Both the position numbers and the translations under genes were made by a program. The notes beneath the pieces were generated by a model. It ran no database searches. It was not told the origin of the DNA and saw only the letters and a program-made list of their open reading frames with translations. A stretch of DNA of 64,000 nucleotides, taken from assembly GCA_008921705.1 (NCBI GenBank), contig VFFE01006705.1, positions 64,077 through 128,076 on the forward strand. The letters are read 5' to 3'. Below are positions 51,001 through 63,000 of this stretch, one piece after another (within the stretch, counting starts at the first letter, position 1; every line of letters begins with the position of its first letter). Source of the stretch: Burhinus oedicnemus (Eukaryota; Chordata; Aves; Charadriiformes; Burhinidae).

Positions 51001-54000
51001 TTCTGCTCGGCCTTCTTTATTACTTTGTTTGCTCTGAAGTGGTTGTTAGCCACTAACTTTGCTGCATGGTGGGTGGGAAGTAGAGCTATATGTGGAGTTC
51101 TCTTCTTACAAGAAATTCTAGAATCTTGACTACTTTTGCCTTTCTCAGGAGACACGTTTATTCCATCTGTCTCTCCATTGCAGGTTTTGAGCTCCCAGGA
51201 AGAGTGGTACAAGGCTGAGCTCAGAAGTCAAGAGGGCTATGTTCCTAAGAACTTCATTGATTTTCACGTTCCCCCGTAAGTGTCCCGGAAACTCTGTGCG
51301 CCACCATTGCACATTTCCACAGAGCGCTGGCAAGAGCATGTGTGGATGGATGCACAAAGGAAGACATTACACAGGAAGCACTGGTTATAACATACTACAG
51401 TTTAAGGCTGGCAAGGATTGTCATAAGGCTGCACGAAGTTCTGCCAGCACACCTTATTTCTACCCTGAAGCATCCTCTGTTCTTTCCGAGCTGAATGGTT
51501 TTCAGTGCTATCGCTCCCAAGTGACTCCTTTGTTACTGTTGCTCAGAGGGATGTCACTGGGATGTGGCAGGAACTGCATATAGATCTCCTCGGACAGAAG
51601 GAGAATAGTCATGATGTGAAGTCTTGGCAACAGAGACACAGGCTGAGGACAAAAGGAAAAGCAAGAGATCTCAGTGAAAACGAATTATAAAAATGTAATT
51701 CCCTCCCCCTCCGACACTTACCCACAGTAACTCCCTTTTCCCGAGCCTGCCATCCACATTCCCTCCCCCTGTCAAAGTGTGTGTGAGTTTCTCTCGATGC
51801 ACTAGAGGTCAGTGCAATGCTACACGAAGTGTGACAGCTGGTGTTACTCATGGATTGACAGAGATGATAGACCAGACATACCGCCCTGCTCCTACACACA
51901 TGCAGACACACACACACACGTCCTTCTCCACGTTTCGTGACTGCACACCCAAACATAGATCTGTCAGAGGACAGGCGTACCTTCATTTCTCTCTTCCCAC
52001 TGAGTAGATGGCACTGCACTTTCAGAAAGGACTGATTGGTGTTTAAATGCATGTTAAATGTGCTGTCCAGCCCTGTGCCATAAATATGACAATGCACAGC
52101 ATTTTTACAACCTTTTCCATTGAGTTGGCAGAAATGCTGCATGAAGCCCCTCTAATTCTTCTCTTTTGAAAAGGTGCTGCAGCATTTGAGAACAGGCAGA
52201 GCATGCACCAAACCCAGTACTGCTAGCTGTAACGCACTGGTGCCCTGTGCAGGCAAACTGGGAGAGTACAGGGACTTTTAGGGTACAAATAAGTGCCACT
52301 GTCCCCTGTGGAGGTGGCATTTACTAGCCTTTTAGGACATAAACCAGTCTGCTTGGCTAAGCTGAAGGACATTATTAGTTTGCTCTGCAAATATGGGCTT
52401 GTACTTTTGGGTCTCAGGGGGATGAGATCTCCCAGACAGTTGTTCTTGTTTGCTCTTTCACAGGGCTGTGGCATCATGCAGGGACACTAGGAGCTTCTTT
52501 CTTCACACACGTTTTTCTCGTGATGCTTTCTCTGTGCAAGAGCTGCAAAGAAGTATTTCCACTTCGACACTTTTCTAAGAGTAGCAGGTCTGCACTTTGA
52601 AGCAGTTCAGGCCAGATGCTAGAGCCAGATGTAGGGAAGAAAGCTGTCTCCTATTTTTGATGGGCCATTTTTTCTCATCTTTGTCTTGTTCAGTAATTGT
52701 TGAGACCAGTTATCAATGCTGATTAAAGTCAGATTTCCCTTTGCTAATGATACATAGGTAAACTGTGATGATAGTAAGGAAAAGTATAACAGAACTCAAA
52801 AGTGGAAATGACAGAGCTTATGAAACTATTAGTCCTTAATTTTAATGCAATACAGGCAACAGCTATATATAAAGGCAGAAGATTGCAGATTGCAGATCTT
52901 ACTAGCTGCGGAATGGACGTATATGAGTGTCCACAATGATTTTTTTCTCTACTGAAAAATTCCTGTTGACACTGTATTATTTTACTATTTATGGTGACTT
53001 TCTCATTATTTGTCCACTGCCTTATACTATTGTTTGTTATGCCTGGCTAAATTTACATAAGTGTGCTTATGTATTCTGTGTTTCTGCGATTTTGTGGTAT
53101 TATAACTCTTGCAGGAACCAATTTATTAGTACTAAAACTTTCATGGCTTGCTTCTGCTAAAAATTTATGTGTGTCCCTTGCAATATATCCATCACAGTCC
53201 AGTAATTTTCAATCAGCTTACCAAAAGCAATTTGATGTATATGTCAGAGAATTATGTGTGTATGTATATATACATGCGCATTTGTAATTTAAAATTTCTT
53301 TGACTAACACCTTACTGTACTGTGCCTGTAATTACAGTTTCAGCTTAGTGTTGCTTCTTAGCAGGCCAAAACTTACATTGTTCTCTTTACATCTACGTGC
53401 TTTTACTGCTCAAAGAAAATGGTCTGCACCCAACAAAACCCTGTACCTTAGCATGTACATGGCCACTGGGAGTAGTCATGTGGGCTCCTCTGATCCTTTT
53501 GTTTTGTGTGTCCTCCACCCTGCTTATTCACGTTCTCCCTACCCTCAACTTTTTTGTTCCTTACCTTAATTCACCTTCCTTATTCACGTCTCCATGATTT
53601 TTCTCACTTCACAGCTGGTTTGATGAAAGGATATCCCGCCACGAAGCAGAGAATATCCTCATGAGCAAAGGCGTTGGCTCCTTCATTGTCCGAGCCAGTC
53701 AGAACTCTCACGGTGACTTCTCCATCTCTGTCAGGTATCTGCTTCTCACAGCATTTTCTTGCTTCTTTTCCTGATTAATGGTGTCCCTAGCCTCCTCTTG
53801 ACAGGATTCCTAATGTGACGTAGCCTCTTGGGAAGTCTGCATGCTGCCAGTCACTGACAGTGCTGCTGTGTTGTGAATGAGAACAAATTAGGCATCTGCT
53901 TCCCAAATGTTTCTGCCTCTTTTCAAGTAATACAGTGAATGCCCCGTTCCAAAGCTGCATCTCTTGGTGACCTGCTTCTCTGAAAGGGCTGCAGCAAAGC

Positions 54001-57000
54001 GGAGTGGTACATGGGACATCTCCCACGGTGCAAAACATGTGCCTTCCATTTTTTTTATTTCCCTGACAGTTCTGGTTACTGAATCCAAGAATTCCACTAC
54101 TACCCATTAAGAGATGACTATTACATTGTTAACTTATTTTCCACAGGTCACTGAACAGCCACTGGACTGCAATAGCACTTAGTTGCTTGCAGCCCAGCTG
54201 TATTTCAGCAACTTATTGTAGCCCGGCCTTTCTCAGAGCATTTGCTTCAAAGCGGAGCTCTTAAATGATGGCTGGTTTCCCAGTTTACAGTCAAACAATT
54301 GATAGCCAGTTTTAAATTAGAGTAGTGGTTAGCAATGTCTTTTCCAAGCAGTGTGCACTTTCGGATTCAGGGAGCTCAAAAAGTGACTGGCTATATCTAC
54401 ACCAATAAACTAAGTACAGTTAGGCTCTTTCTCTGGCCCTGAGGTCAAGCAATGTGGCAGAGCTCAGATCTATATGGTTAAACCCTCTTCACCCCATAGA
54501 ACAGAGCAGCTGTTTTCAAGCAGCTCACTACGAACAGTTCTGGTCCACTCTCTCCCCCTAACCATGGCCCAGCACTATCTAGGGGAGGGCTTTTTTGTTT
54601 TAGACCAAAACCATGCTAACATTTTAACAGCTTGTGTGACTATAGCACTCCAGGACAGCACTCAGTCACTGCCTGGTCCCTGTTTAGTTTATTCACGCAG
54701 ATGTAGCCTCTGAGACAAGTGTTTTGAGTTCCTGGAGTTGCACAGAGCAAGGAGGTGGGTACCAAAACCAGATCGCATCTGGTGCAAAGAGGAATTGTCC
54801 AATCAGACACGTTTTTCTTTTCTTTTGTGTGGGGAGAATGACCAGTAGTAATGATATTACACTAGATATTATACAATTATAAATCTCAGTGTATGGCTTC
54901 ATGTGACTATGTCTGTATGTCGTGGTGATGCCCGTGGTGTGAAAAGGTATAATACATCTCTTGTAGTTAATGCAGACTGGATATTAACAGGAACCTGCAA
55001 AGGCTGGTGGGTAGACTACAACTGCACCTTTGTCTCTCATAGAAATTATGGAATAAAGCCATTAGCTCTTTGTGGCCCTGAAAGGTCCTCTGGCCTTTAT
55101 TTCAAAGCAGAGGCTTTAAAACCCTATGCTTTGTTCTGATAGTGCTTTGTGACTGGGCAGCCCAGCGGTGCTCCATGTTTGTAAGCTGATGAGTCTTTTG
55201 AAATACAGAGCCATATCTAGGTCCAGTACACACACGGACTGCCATTGCTTTACTTTCCAGATGTCTAGATTTGGCCAAGCAAGAAGCTTTGGTACCCTTC
55301 TGGAAAAGACTTTTTAAAAAAAACATAAAAGTGCAATCTGGTTGATGATCTCTTTTCCAATGGGATCCAGGCATGAAGATGATGTGCAACACTTCAAAGT
55401 GATGAGGGATTCAAAGGGTAACTATTACTTGTGGACAGAGAAATTCCACTCGCTAAACAAGCTGGTGGACTACTACAAGACAACTTCCATCTCCAGGCAG
55501 AAGCAGATCTTCCTGAGGGACAACAGCCGAGAAGAGAAGGTAAACATAAACTATCCTTAGGAGTTTCTCAGTAAGAAACCTTTCTATGGAAGGAATTCAG
55601 CCCATGAGAATGTCTTGGGGTTGTGGGAGGGGTCTGTCCTTGGAAACCCAGTCACATGACTACACTGGTGGGCCCTGCAACATACATTTTTAGTGGATTC
55701 AGTGTTAGGTACAGTTACATAATTAAGCAGAATTTTCTGATTCTGTTTTGGATAGCAATAGGCAGTGCTGCACATCTGTATAGAGGTGCTTTGCTAAAGG
55801 TGTGCTAAGGCCCCAGAGCTGAAATTCTAAGATGCCTTACGCATCCTTATTGAAATGCCTAAATTTCATAAGGGTAGGTACACAGCTGACTTGTAGGTTG
55901 TGTCTGAGAAGAATTTGAGTCTGGTTTCCTAGTGTCCTTAAACGTACTCAGAGTGCAGCTGTTATTACGGCTGAAAGTTTTTTTGCTCAGAAGAATCGTC
56001 TGCTTTCTGTTACCTAGCAAACACAGTAAGGAGTGTGGAGGAACCAAGGGCAGAACCAGGAGCAGTGACTGAGGAACTGAAAAGTACTGCTGAGAAGAAC
56101 ACAGCAGATATGGGAACAAGCCGTGCATTCAGCGAAAATGTAGTAGATGTTTGAGAAGGCAGGGAAATCCCAGTCCAATGAATCCCTGGTTTTGTGCCAG
56201 GAGAAGCAAATGACATAGTAGAGACTGCTATGCATTGCACACACAGTGCTAGGAGTGAACATGCCCGGTCACTGCAGTAACCAAAGTCCTGCTTTACTGG
56301 GAAACGGATTCTGGTATTAAATTACCAGGATGTGCAGGTAGGGGCAAGGCAGAAAGTACGTGACTTGCTCACTGCAGCAGTAAAGTTTTATAGATTGCAT
56401 GTGGGTCATTCTTGCTGGCTCCAAAAGAGAGGTGATTTATTTTTCAGTCTGAAAAGGGGGCTTGTGTTGTTGTCTCATTCCAGACCACTTATGCAGAGCT
56501 TTAAAAACGCATTAGTAAGGTATATAATAGAGGCTATGGGACCTATGAGGGGGAGATCACCACAAAGAATTGTCTGGGGAAGGAGAAAGGAAGACTGTAT
56601 GCATGCATATTAGTAAAACAACCTGTTTGGTCTGACTGTGAGCAGGAAGGGAAAGGGAACAGCATTTGCTCCAAGATGCAGACAGGCAAATGAAAGAACA
56701 GCAGTTAGGTTTGCTTTGCCAAACACTCTATACATTTGTTATGGTGATGGGCTCAGCAGGGTATGTTTAGCACTCGTCACAGCGGGGTTTCTGTTCACAA
56801 TTCAAATTTCTAGATGCTACGGTCCTATGACAGAATGATAGTAATATACAGATTTCAGTGCAGAGACAAATGAAGTCTAAGGGCAGTATTTCCAAAAACA
56901 GCTTGGCTCCTGTGGTGGTCTTCACATCAGCCCAGCACCTCCCCTTACTACCCACTCTTCAGATGGGGAATGGCTATGACAAAGATCAAAATACAGGATT

Positions 57001-60000
57001 CCTGATTTGTCTTTCTGTTCAAAGGGGCAGGAGCTTTCCTTGGAAGAGCCCCCACAGTAAAGGGTAGTGGTAGTGATCAGTGTGCAACAATTGCTAAGCT
57101 TCAGTCAAGGATGTGGTGAGAAGCAAAACCTGACCTCACCTTTGTGATCTTTCTTCCATCAGGAGAGGCGTGGTGGGATCCTGGAACGGATGGGCCGGGA
57201 AGGATTCCACCTGGGTGGAGCTGCTGGAGAAGACCATTCTTCTATGTCCAAGAGATATGTAGAGCACCCTATCCCCATACTGCAGCAGCAACAGGTACTG
57301 CCAGCAACAAGGGGCTGGGACATCAAGCCAGGCACATGAAACATTTGTCTTAATTGCTTGGTAGTAAGTGAACAGTTACTTTGTCAAAAATCTGCCACCC
57401 TGAACCTGCTTTAGGAGGCAGTCAGCTAGGTCTTACACAGAAGTAGCAGCAATGATGGTGTCGGCCTGGGGAGCACTTTTGATGTGTAATAAATATGTGG
57501 GCTTTTATTTAGTTCTGTGAGCCACAACTGGTTGACAAACCAGCAAAAAATAGAAGTCAGCATACAGTGGCCCTTTCATTGGGAACCTAGGAGTACTTCT
57601 AGGCAGTTTTTGAGGCTTCATCCCAAAAACTGGAAAACAAGGAATGGTGTCATGTTCTTGCTTTGCTTAGGAAAGGACATAAAGTATCATCCAGTGAAAG
57701 TGCAGAAGAACGCTCCCAAATCTTGCACACGCACACACACTCGCACACATGTATGGTTTCAGGAACTCCTCTCCAGTCTATAGGACAAATGAAAACTTGC
57801 TACCTGTTTCTTTTTTCTGAGTTATGCTACTGACATTCAGCACCACAAAACACATCACAGGGATGAGAAATGACTATGGTAACAATAGGAGAGTTTGGTT
57901 TTGTTCAGAACGCTCCTCCTCCTCCTCCTCCTCCCTATTCTGGGCTCTCTCTGCACTCTTTCATCATGTTGCATCCCTGATGTGTGAGGTTTCTTTACTC
58001 CTTTGCTTGCATAGGAATGGAGAGGACAACAGCAGTACCTGGTGCTGTTTTCAAAGTTCTTCCTGATTAATTTGGGGGGAAATAGTTTTCCTGGTGTTGG
58101 CTCACGCCTCTAGCTAGAGACAGTGTAGCATCATCCAAGGAAAGGACTTGTCCTACTGGAGGGAAGAAATCCAAAACCACGTCACTTAAGGCATGAGAGC
58201 TCCCATATAGCAAGGCCAGGGACAATCGTGAAATGGCTGTTCTCTCATCAGATAAGCAGCGTTGCCTGTCAGGGGACTGCTGATGGAATAATACAGTTTC
58301 TGACAAAGCTGAGGGCCTGCACTCTTTGAAACACAGTCTATGCATGAGTCACATTTGATACGGAGCAGAAACACTCATAGAAGTGAAGGATCCATGTAGT
58401 GAGTCTTGCAGCTGCAAAGCCAGATTGAGTTAACTCACTTTCCCTGGCAGGGACGGGTGAAGTGCAAATTGTGCTCCAGTCTCAGGCAGCCTCAGCGGCC
58501 TTTTAGGCTTACAAAAGCACAAGTGAGACCAAAGGAGCTTTTGGAAGAGTGGGTGCAAGAAAGGAAGCAGCAAGAGGGAGAGGACGAAAGCTGTTTACAA
58601 GCAACAGCAAGTACAAGCTGTTGTTCTTCCTCCCCTCTGTTGACATAGCTGATTGGACCTTGTGTTACAAAAGCACTGCTGCAACCTGAGCTAACTTGAT
58701 AACACATTCTGTCACACTGTTATCATAAAAAAGCTTAGTGCATGCACTAAGGGCCTGGAGGGATAAAGACACTCAGCACCGCTCAGCTGTGCAGACAAAA
58801 GAGAACTTGTGCCCTAGATGTTGCCTAGTTCCTCTCTCTATCTGTCTGGGCTCATTTGTGTTGATATGACTTCAGATGTGTGGTCATATGGCTTCTTTTC
58901 TTTGAACCTGATTTTGTCTCTTTCCTCTTTGGTTAGTTGGACTACTGGATTCTCAGGCTTTTTCCCTGCCCTTTACAGCATGGAGCAGTCCAAATAAAAA
59001 GTAAAGTAGTGAGTCCTCAGATATACAGTCAGCTGCATCAGCATCACTGCCATTCCACCAGCATATGGGACAGAGGAATAGCAAGGACTGGGCAGGACTG
59101 GGGCATAATAACTCCAGATTGGCAAAACTCCCCTTGACAAGCATGGCTTTTCACCTGTGAGTTAGAACAGCCTTAGTTTTTCTCCAAAAGTCCCAGAGGC
59201 CAAAATAGCCCCTCTCTGACAACTAGGGGCTGTTGTCAGAAGCTGTGGAACACAGCTGAGGACAGTCAACTTTCAACTTCTAAGAAGAAAAATCCAAAAT
59301 AGAACAGTCTAAGGTGACTTCTTCCATGAGGGGCATTGCTTGCAGGACTGCAGCACAGGGACTGTGCAGACATCTAAGATGATTTACTTCAGGGTTGAAA
59401 CCTGACTCATTGGCCACCATTGGCTCTTAAAGCCCCTCATTTATACATCTCAGCACATTAATTATTTTTCCCTTGCTGTTGTCTTTCTAGGATAGGTATG
59501 GCGGGAGTCTGGACAGGAAAGACGGGCTGCATGGACTAAGGGATCATGGCCAAGGAAGTGCAGGATCTATGCAACGGAGACATACAGACCCACTGCACCA
59601 GCAGACACCGGTAGGTAAAGTACCTGGAAGTTCCCATCTGCACAACTCAGTGGGTCCCTTACAATGGCCAAGCAGTCTGGGCAATGTCACCTGCACAAAG
59701 ATTGCATGAGGAATAGCGTATTAAGCCTGTTGGGACATATCTTAGAAGATGTTTCTGAATCTTAAGACTCTATCCCAGCCACTTGAATCTGCTTCTGGGG
59801 CACTCTCAGGGTAGGACTATGGTGTTATATGAACATAACTCTAGGACTGTTCTCAAGGCCAGTCTTAGTTAACATGCAGACTGAGTAGAAGAGGGAACTT
59901 AGCATGAGGTCAATGCAATAGGCATCTGGGACGTTATGAATGAGCCCAAGCTCACCCATGGATCTGGATCAAGTATGGGTCTGGTCCAGCAGAAGACATT

Positions 60001-63000
60001 TCTGAAAACCTACTGATCTTTCCTAGAAGGGCTTCATGTCCACTGATGCAAGGGACTATCAAGTATCTTTGCCACCACCGTAAGACATTCCTAAGCATGG
60101 TAGCTAGATGTACAGTACTCTTTTTAAGTCCTATGGAGAGTTGCCTCATGATACTGTGCTATTCTATGGTGCTCTTTCTGTCTTGTGATGCGCTTGTATT
60201 CACACTGTCTCTTCCATTACCTTTTGCTTCAGTCCTGAGAAGACCTGTCACCACGCAGTTCTACCTGTCTGCACCTTGCACATTCTCTCTGAGCTACTAT
60301 GCCATCAAAGTGGGACTCACCTACCTGTCACCCTTATCTGTCAGAACCTCTTAGCGCAGTGTATGTGGGCAGGATCCAGCTATGTCTCTACAGACATCTC
60401 AGACTGCTCCCCTACCTGGATCCATACCTGGCAGTTGACCTTAAGGAACCACCTGCTCAGCAAATTCCCACTATGTGAATGTCTGCATAGAGCACGGTGT
60501 CTTTCTCTGCCTCAGCCCGTGATTCCACTGCCAACTCCAAAGTATCTCTCCATGAGGTCCTAGGAGTGTGACCCAAGGCACACTCATCTTCCTTGAGGAA
60601 TTGGACATCTTAGCCCAGAACCACCACAGAACCTAGATCCAAGGAGAGAAGGGAAGGACAGCAGAACTTTCTCAACTGTGAGAGAAAGAAGACAGATTGG
60701 ATTAGGAAATTTGGAACAAACTGGGAAACAGGGACACATCTTATTTGGACAAAAGCCCCAAATCTTTATTATAATCCAGCTCAAAATACAATGGCTTTTA
60801 TCCCTTAGAGGCTGTGGCAATGAATAACAACGTGCCCTTGCCTGCCACACCCCATCAGTGATCTAGAAGCCACCAAATCCAATTATAGGAAGATCTATGT
60901 CCACCCAAATAACTAGGAGCCATGTCTAAGCAGGGCCCTTAATGGAAGATCTGGCAAACGTTAGTCTGTCTTCAAACAGATCTCTCCATCTGTGCCTGCA
61001 AAATATACGTCCCAAATTGTACATGACCTGTGGTGTGGGTACCAACAATTTCCCAGAAAATAAGCCCATGCTATGTCCTTTAAAATCTGATTTCCAGTCA
61101 AAATGGGAGATTGACTGCAAAGTCTCTTATGATGAAGTTCTCACAAGAAAAAAATCTGACCGTAGTGCTCATTAAACTGCAAAGCCAAAATAAACTGATA
61201 CACCCAAACAGTTCCTAAATCCTTTTGATCTCAGGAGATTGACCTTGGGGAGAGTCCAAAGAAGGTTTAAGACCCTCCCCTATGCCCCAAAAGTGCCTGA
61301 AAGAGCAAATATCATTCTTTACAATGTTCACTAGACTTGTCTGTGTGCTGGGTCTCTTGATGTGCTGTCTCTTGGGGGGAGCAAAGTCCCTCCCATTGTA
61401 AGAGACAATCAGGTTCATGACCACCTGAGGAACCTGAATATACAAAAATCTATGGGACCTGATGAGAGGCACCCCTGAGTGTCCTGATGGAATTGGCTGA
61501 TGCAGTTGTCAAGCCACTCTCCATGATATTTGAAAAGTCACGGCAGTCAGGTGAAGTCCCTGGTGACTGGAAAAAGGGAAACATTACATCCATTTTTAAA
61601 AAGGGTAGAAAGGAGGACCCTGGGAACTGCCAACCTGTCAGCCTCACCTCTGTGCCTGGGAAGATCATGGAACAGATCCTCCTAACAGCTATGCTAAGGC
61701 ACATGGAGGACAGGCAGGTGATTCGAGACAGCCAGCATGGCTTCACCAAGGGCAAGTCCTGCCTGACCAACCTAGTGGCCTTCTGTGATGGAGTGACTAC
61801 ATCAGTGGAGAAGGAAAGAGCTATGGATGTCATCTATCTGGACTTCTGTAAGAACTTTGACATGGTCCCTCACAACATCCTTCTCTCTAAATTGGAGAGA
61901 TATGGATTTGATGGATGGATGGTTTGGTGGATGAGGAATTGATTGGATGGTCATATCCAGAGGGTAGTGGTCAATGGCTCAATGTCCAGATGATAGAGAT
62001 CCCTCCACAAGTGGTGTCATGCAGGGGTCTGTACTGGGGCCAGTACTGTTTAATATCTTCATCAATGACATAGCGGTATTGACTGCACCCTCAGCAAGTT
62101 TGCAGATGACACCAAGCTGAGTGGTGCAGTTGACACACCTGAGGGACGGGATGCCATCCAGAGGGACCTGGACAAGCTTGAGAAGTGGGCCTGTGTGAAC
62201 CTCATGAGGTTCAACAAGGCCAAGTGCAGGGTCCTGCACCTGGGTTGGTGCAATCCCCAGTATCAGTACAGGCTGGGGGATGAAGAGCTTGAGAACAGCC
62301 CTGCTGAGGACTTGGGGGTGTGCTGGTGGATGAAAAGCTGGACATGAGCTGGCAATGTGCACTTGCAGCCCAGAAGGCCAACTACATCCTGGGCTGCATC
62401 AAAAGAAGCGTGGCCAGCAGGTCGAGGGAGGTGATTCTGCCCCTCTACTGTGCTCTGGTGAGACCCCACCTGGAGTACTGCATCCAGCTCTGGAGCCCTC
62501 AGCACAGGAAAGACATGGACTGGTTGGAGTAGGTCCAGAGGAGGGCCACAAAAATGATCAGAGGGCTGGAGCACCTCTCCTATAAAGACAGGCTGAGAGA
62601 GTTGGGGTTGTTCAGTCTGGAGAAGAGAAGGCTCCAGGGAGTCCTTATTGCAGCCTTTCAGTACTTAAAGGGGGCTTATAAGAAAGATGGGGACAAACTT
62701 TTTAGTAGGCTCTGTGGCAATAGGACAAGGGGTAATGTTTTTTAACTAAAAGAGGGTAGATTTAGAGTAGATGTAAGGAAGACATTTTTTACGATGAGGA
62801 TGGTGAAACACTGGAGCAGGTTGCCTAGAGAGGTGGTAGATGCCCCATCCCTGGAAACATTCAAGGTCAGGTTAGTTGGGGCTCTGAGCAACCTGATCTA
62901 GTTGAAGATGTCCCTGCTCATTGCAGGGGCAGTTGGACTAGATGACCTTTAAAGGTCCCTTCCAATCCAAACTATTCTATGTACCCCTCATAGTCCCCTG

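Noticed and set aside
51609..52142. 177-codon open frame on the - strand in GRAP2 intron 2, the longest antisense frame
   Set aside because: No domain, Cys/His-rich composition caused by CA repeats, no splice or promoter context, and it lies wholly within an intron.
55342..55560. Apparent small gene starting with an ATG at 55342
   Set aside because: The first ten codons and the last seven are intron sequence around GRAP2 exon 4; splice sites and homology define the exon as 55371-55539.
61450..62574. Several antisense frames of 85-127 codons in intron 6
   Set aside because: They are reverse-strand shadows of the CR1 element, whose real coding strand is +.
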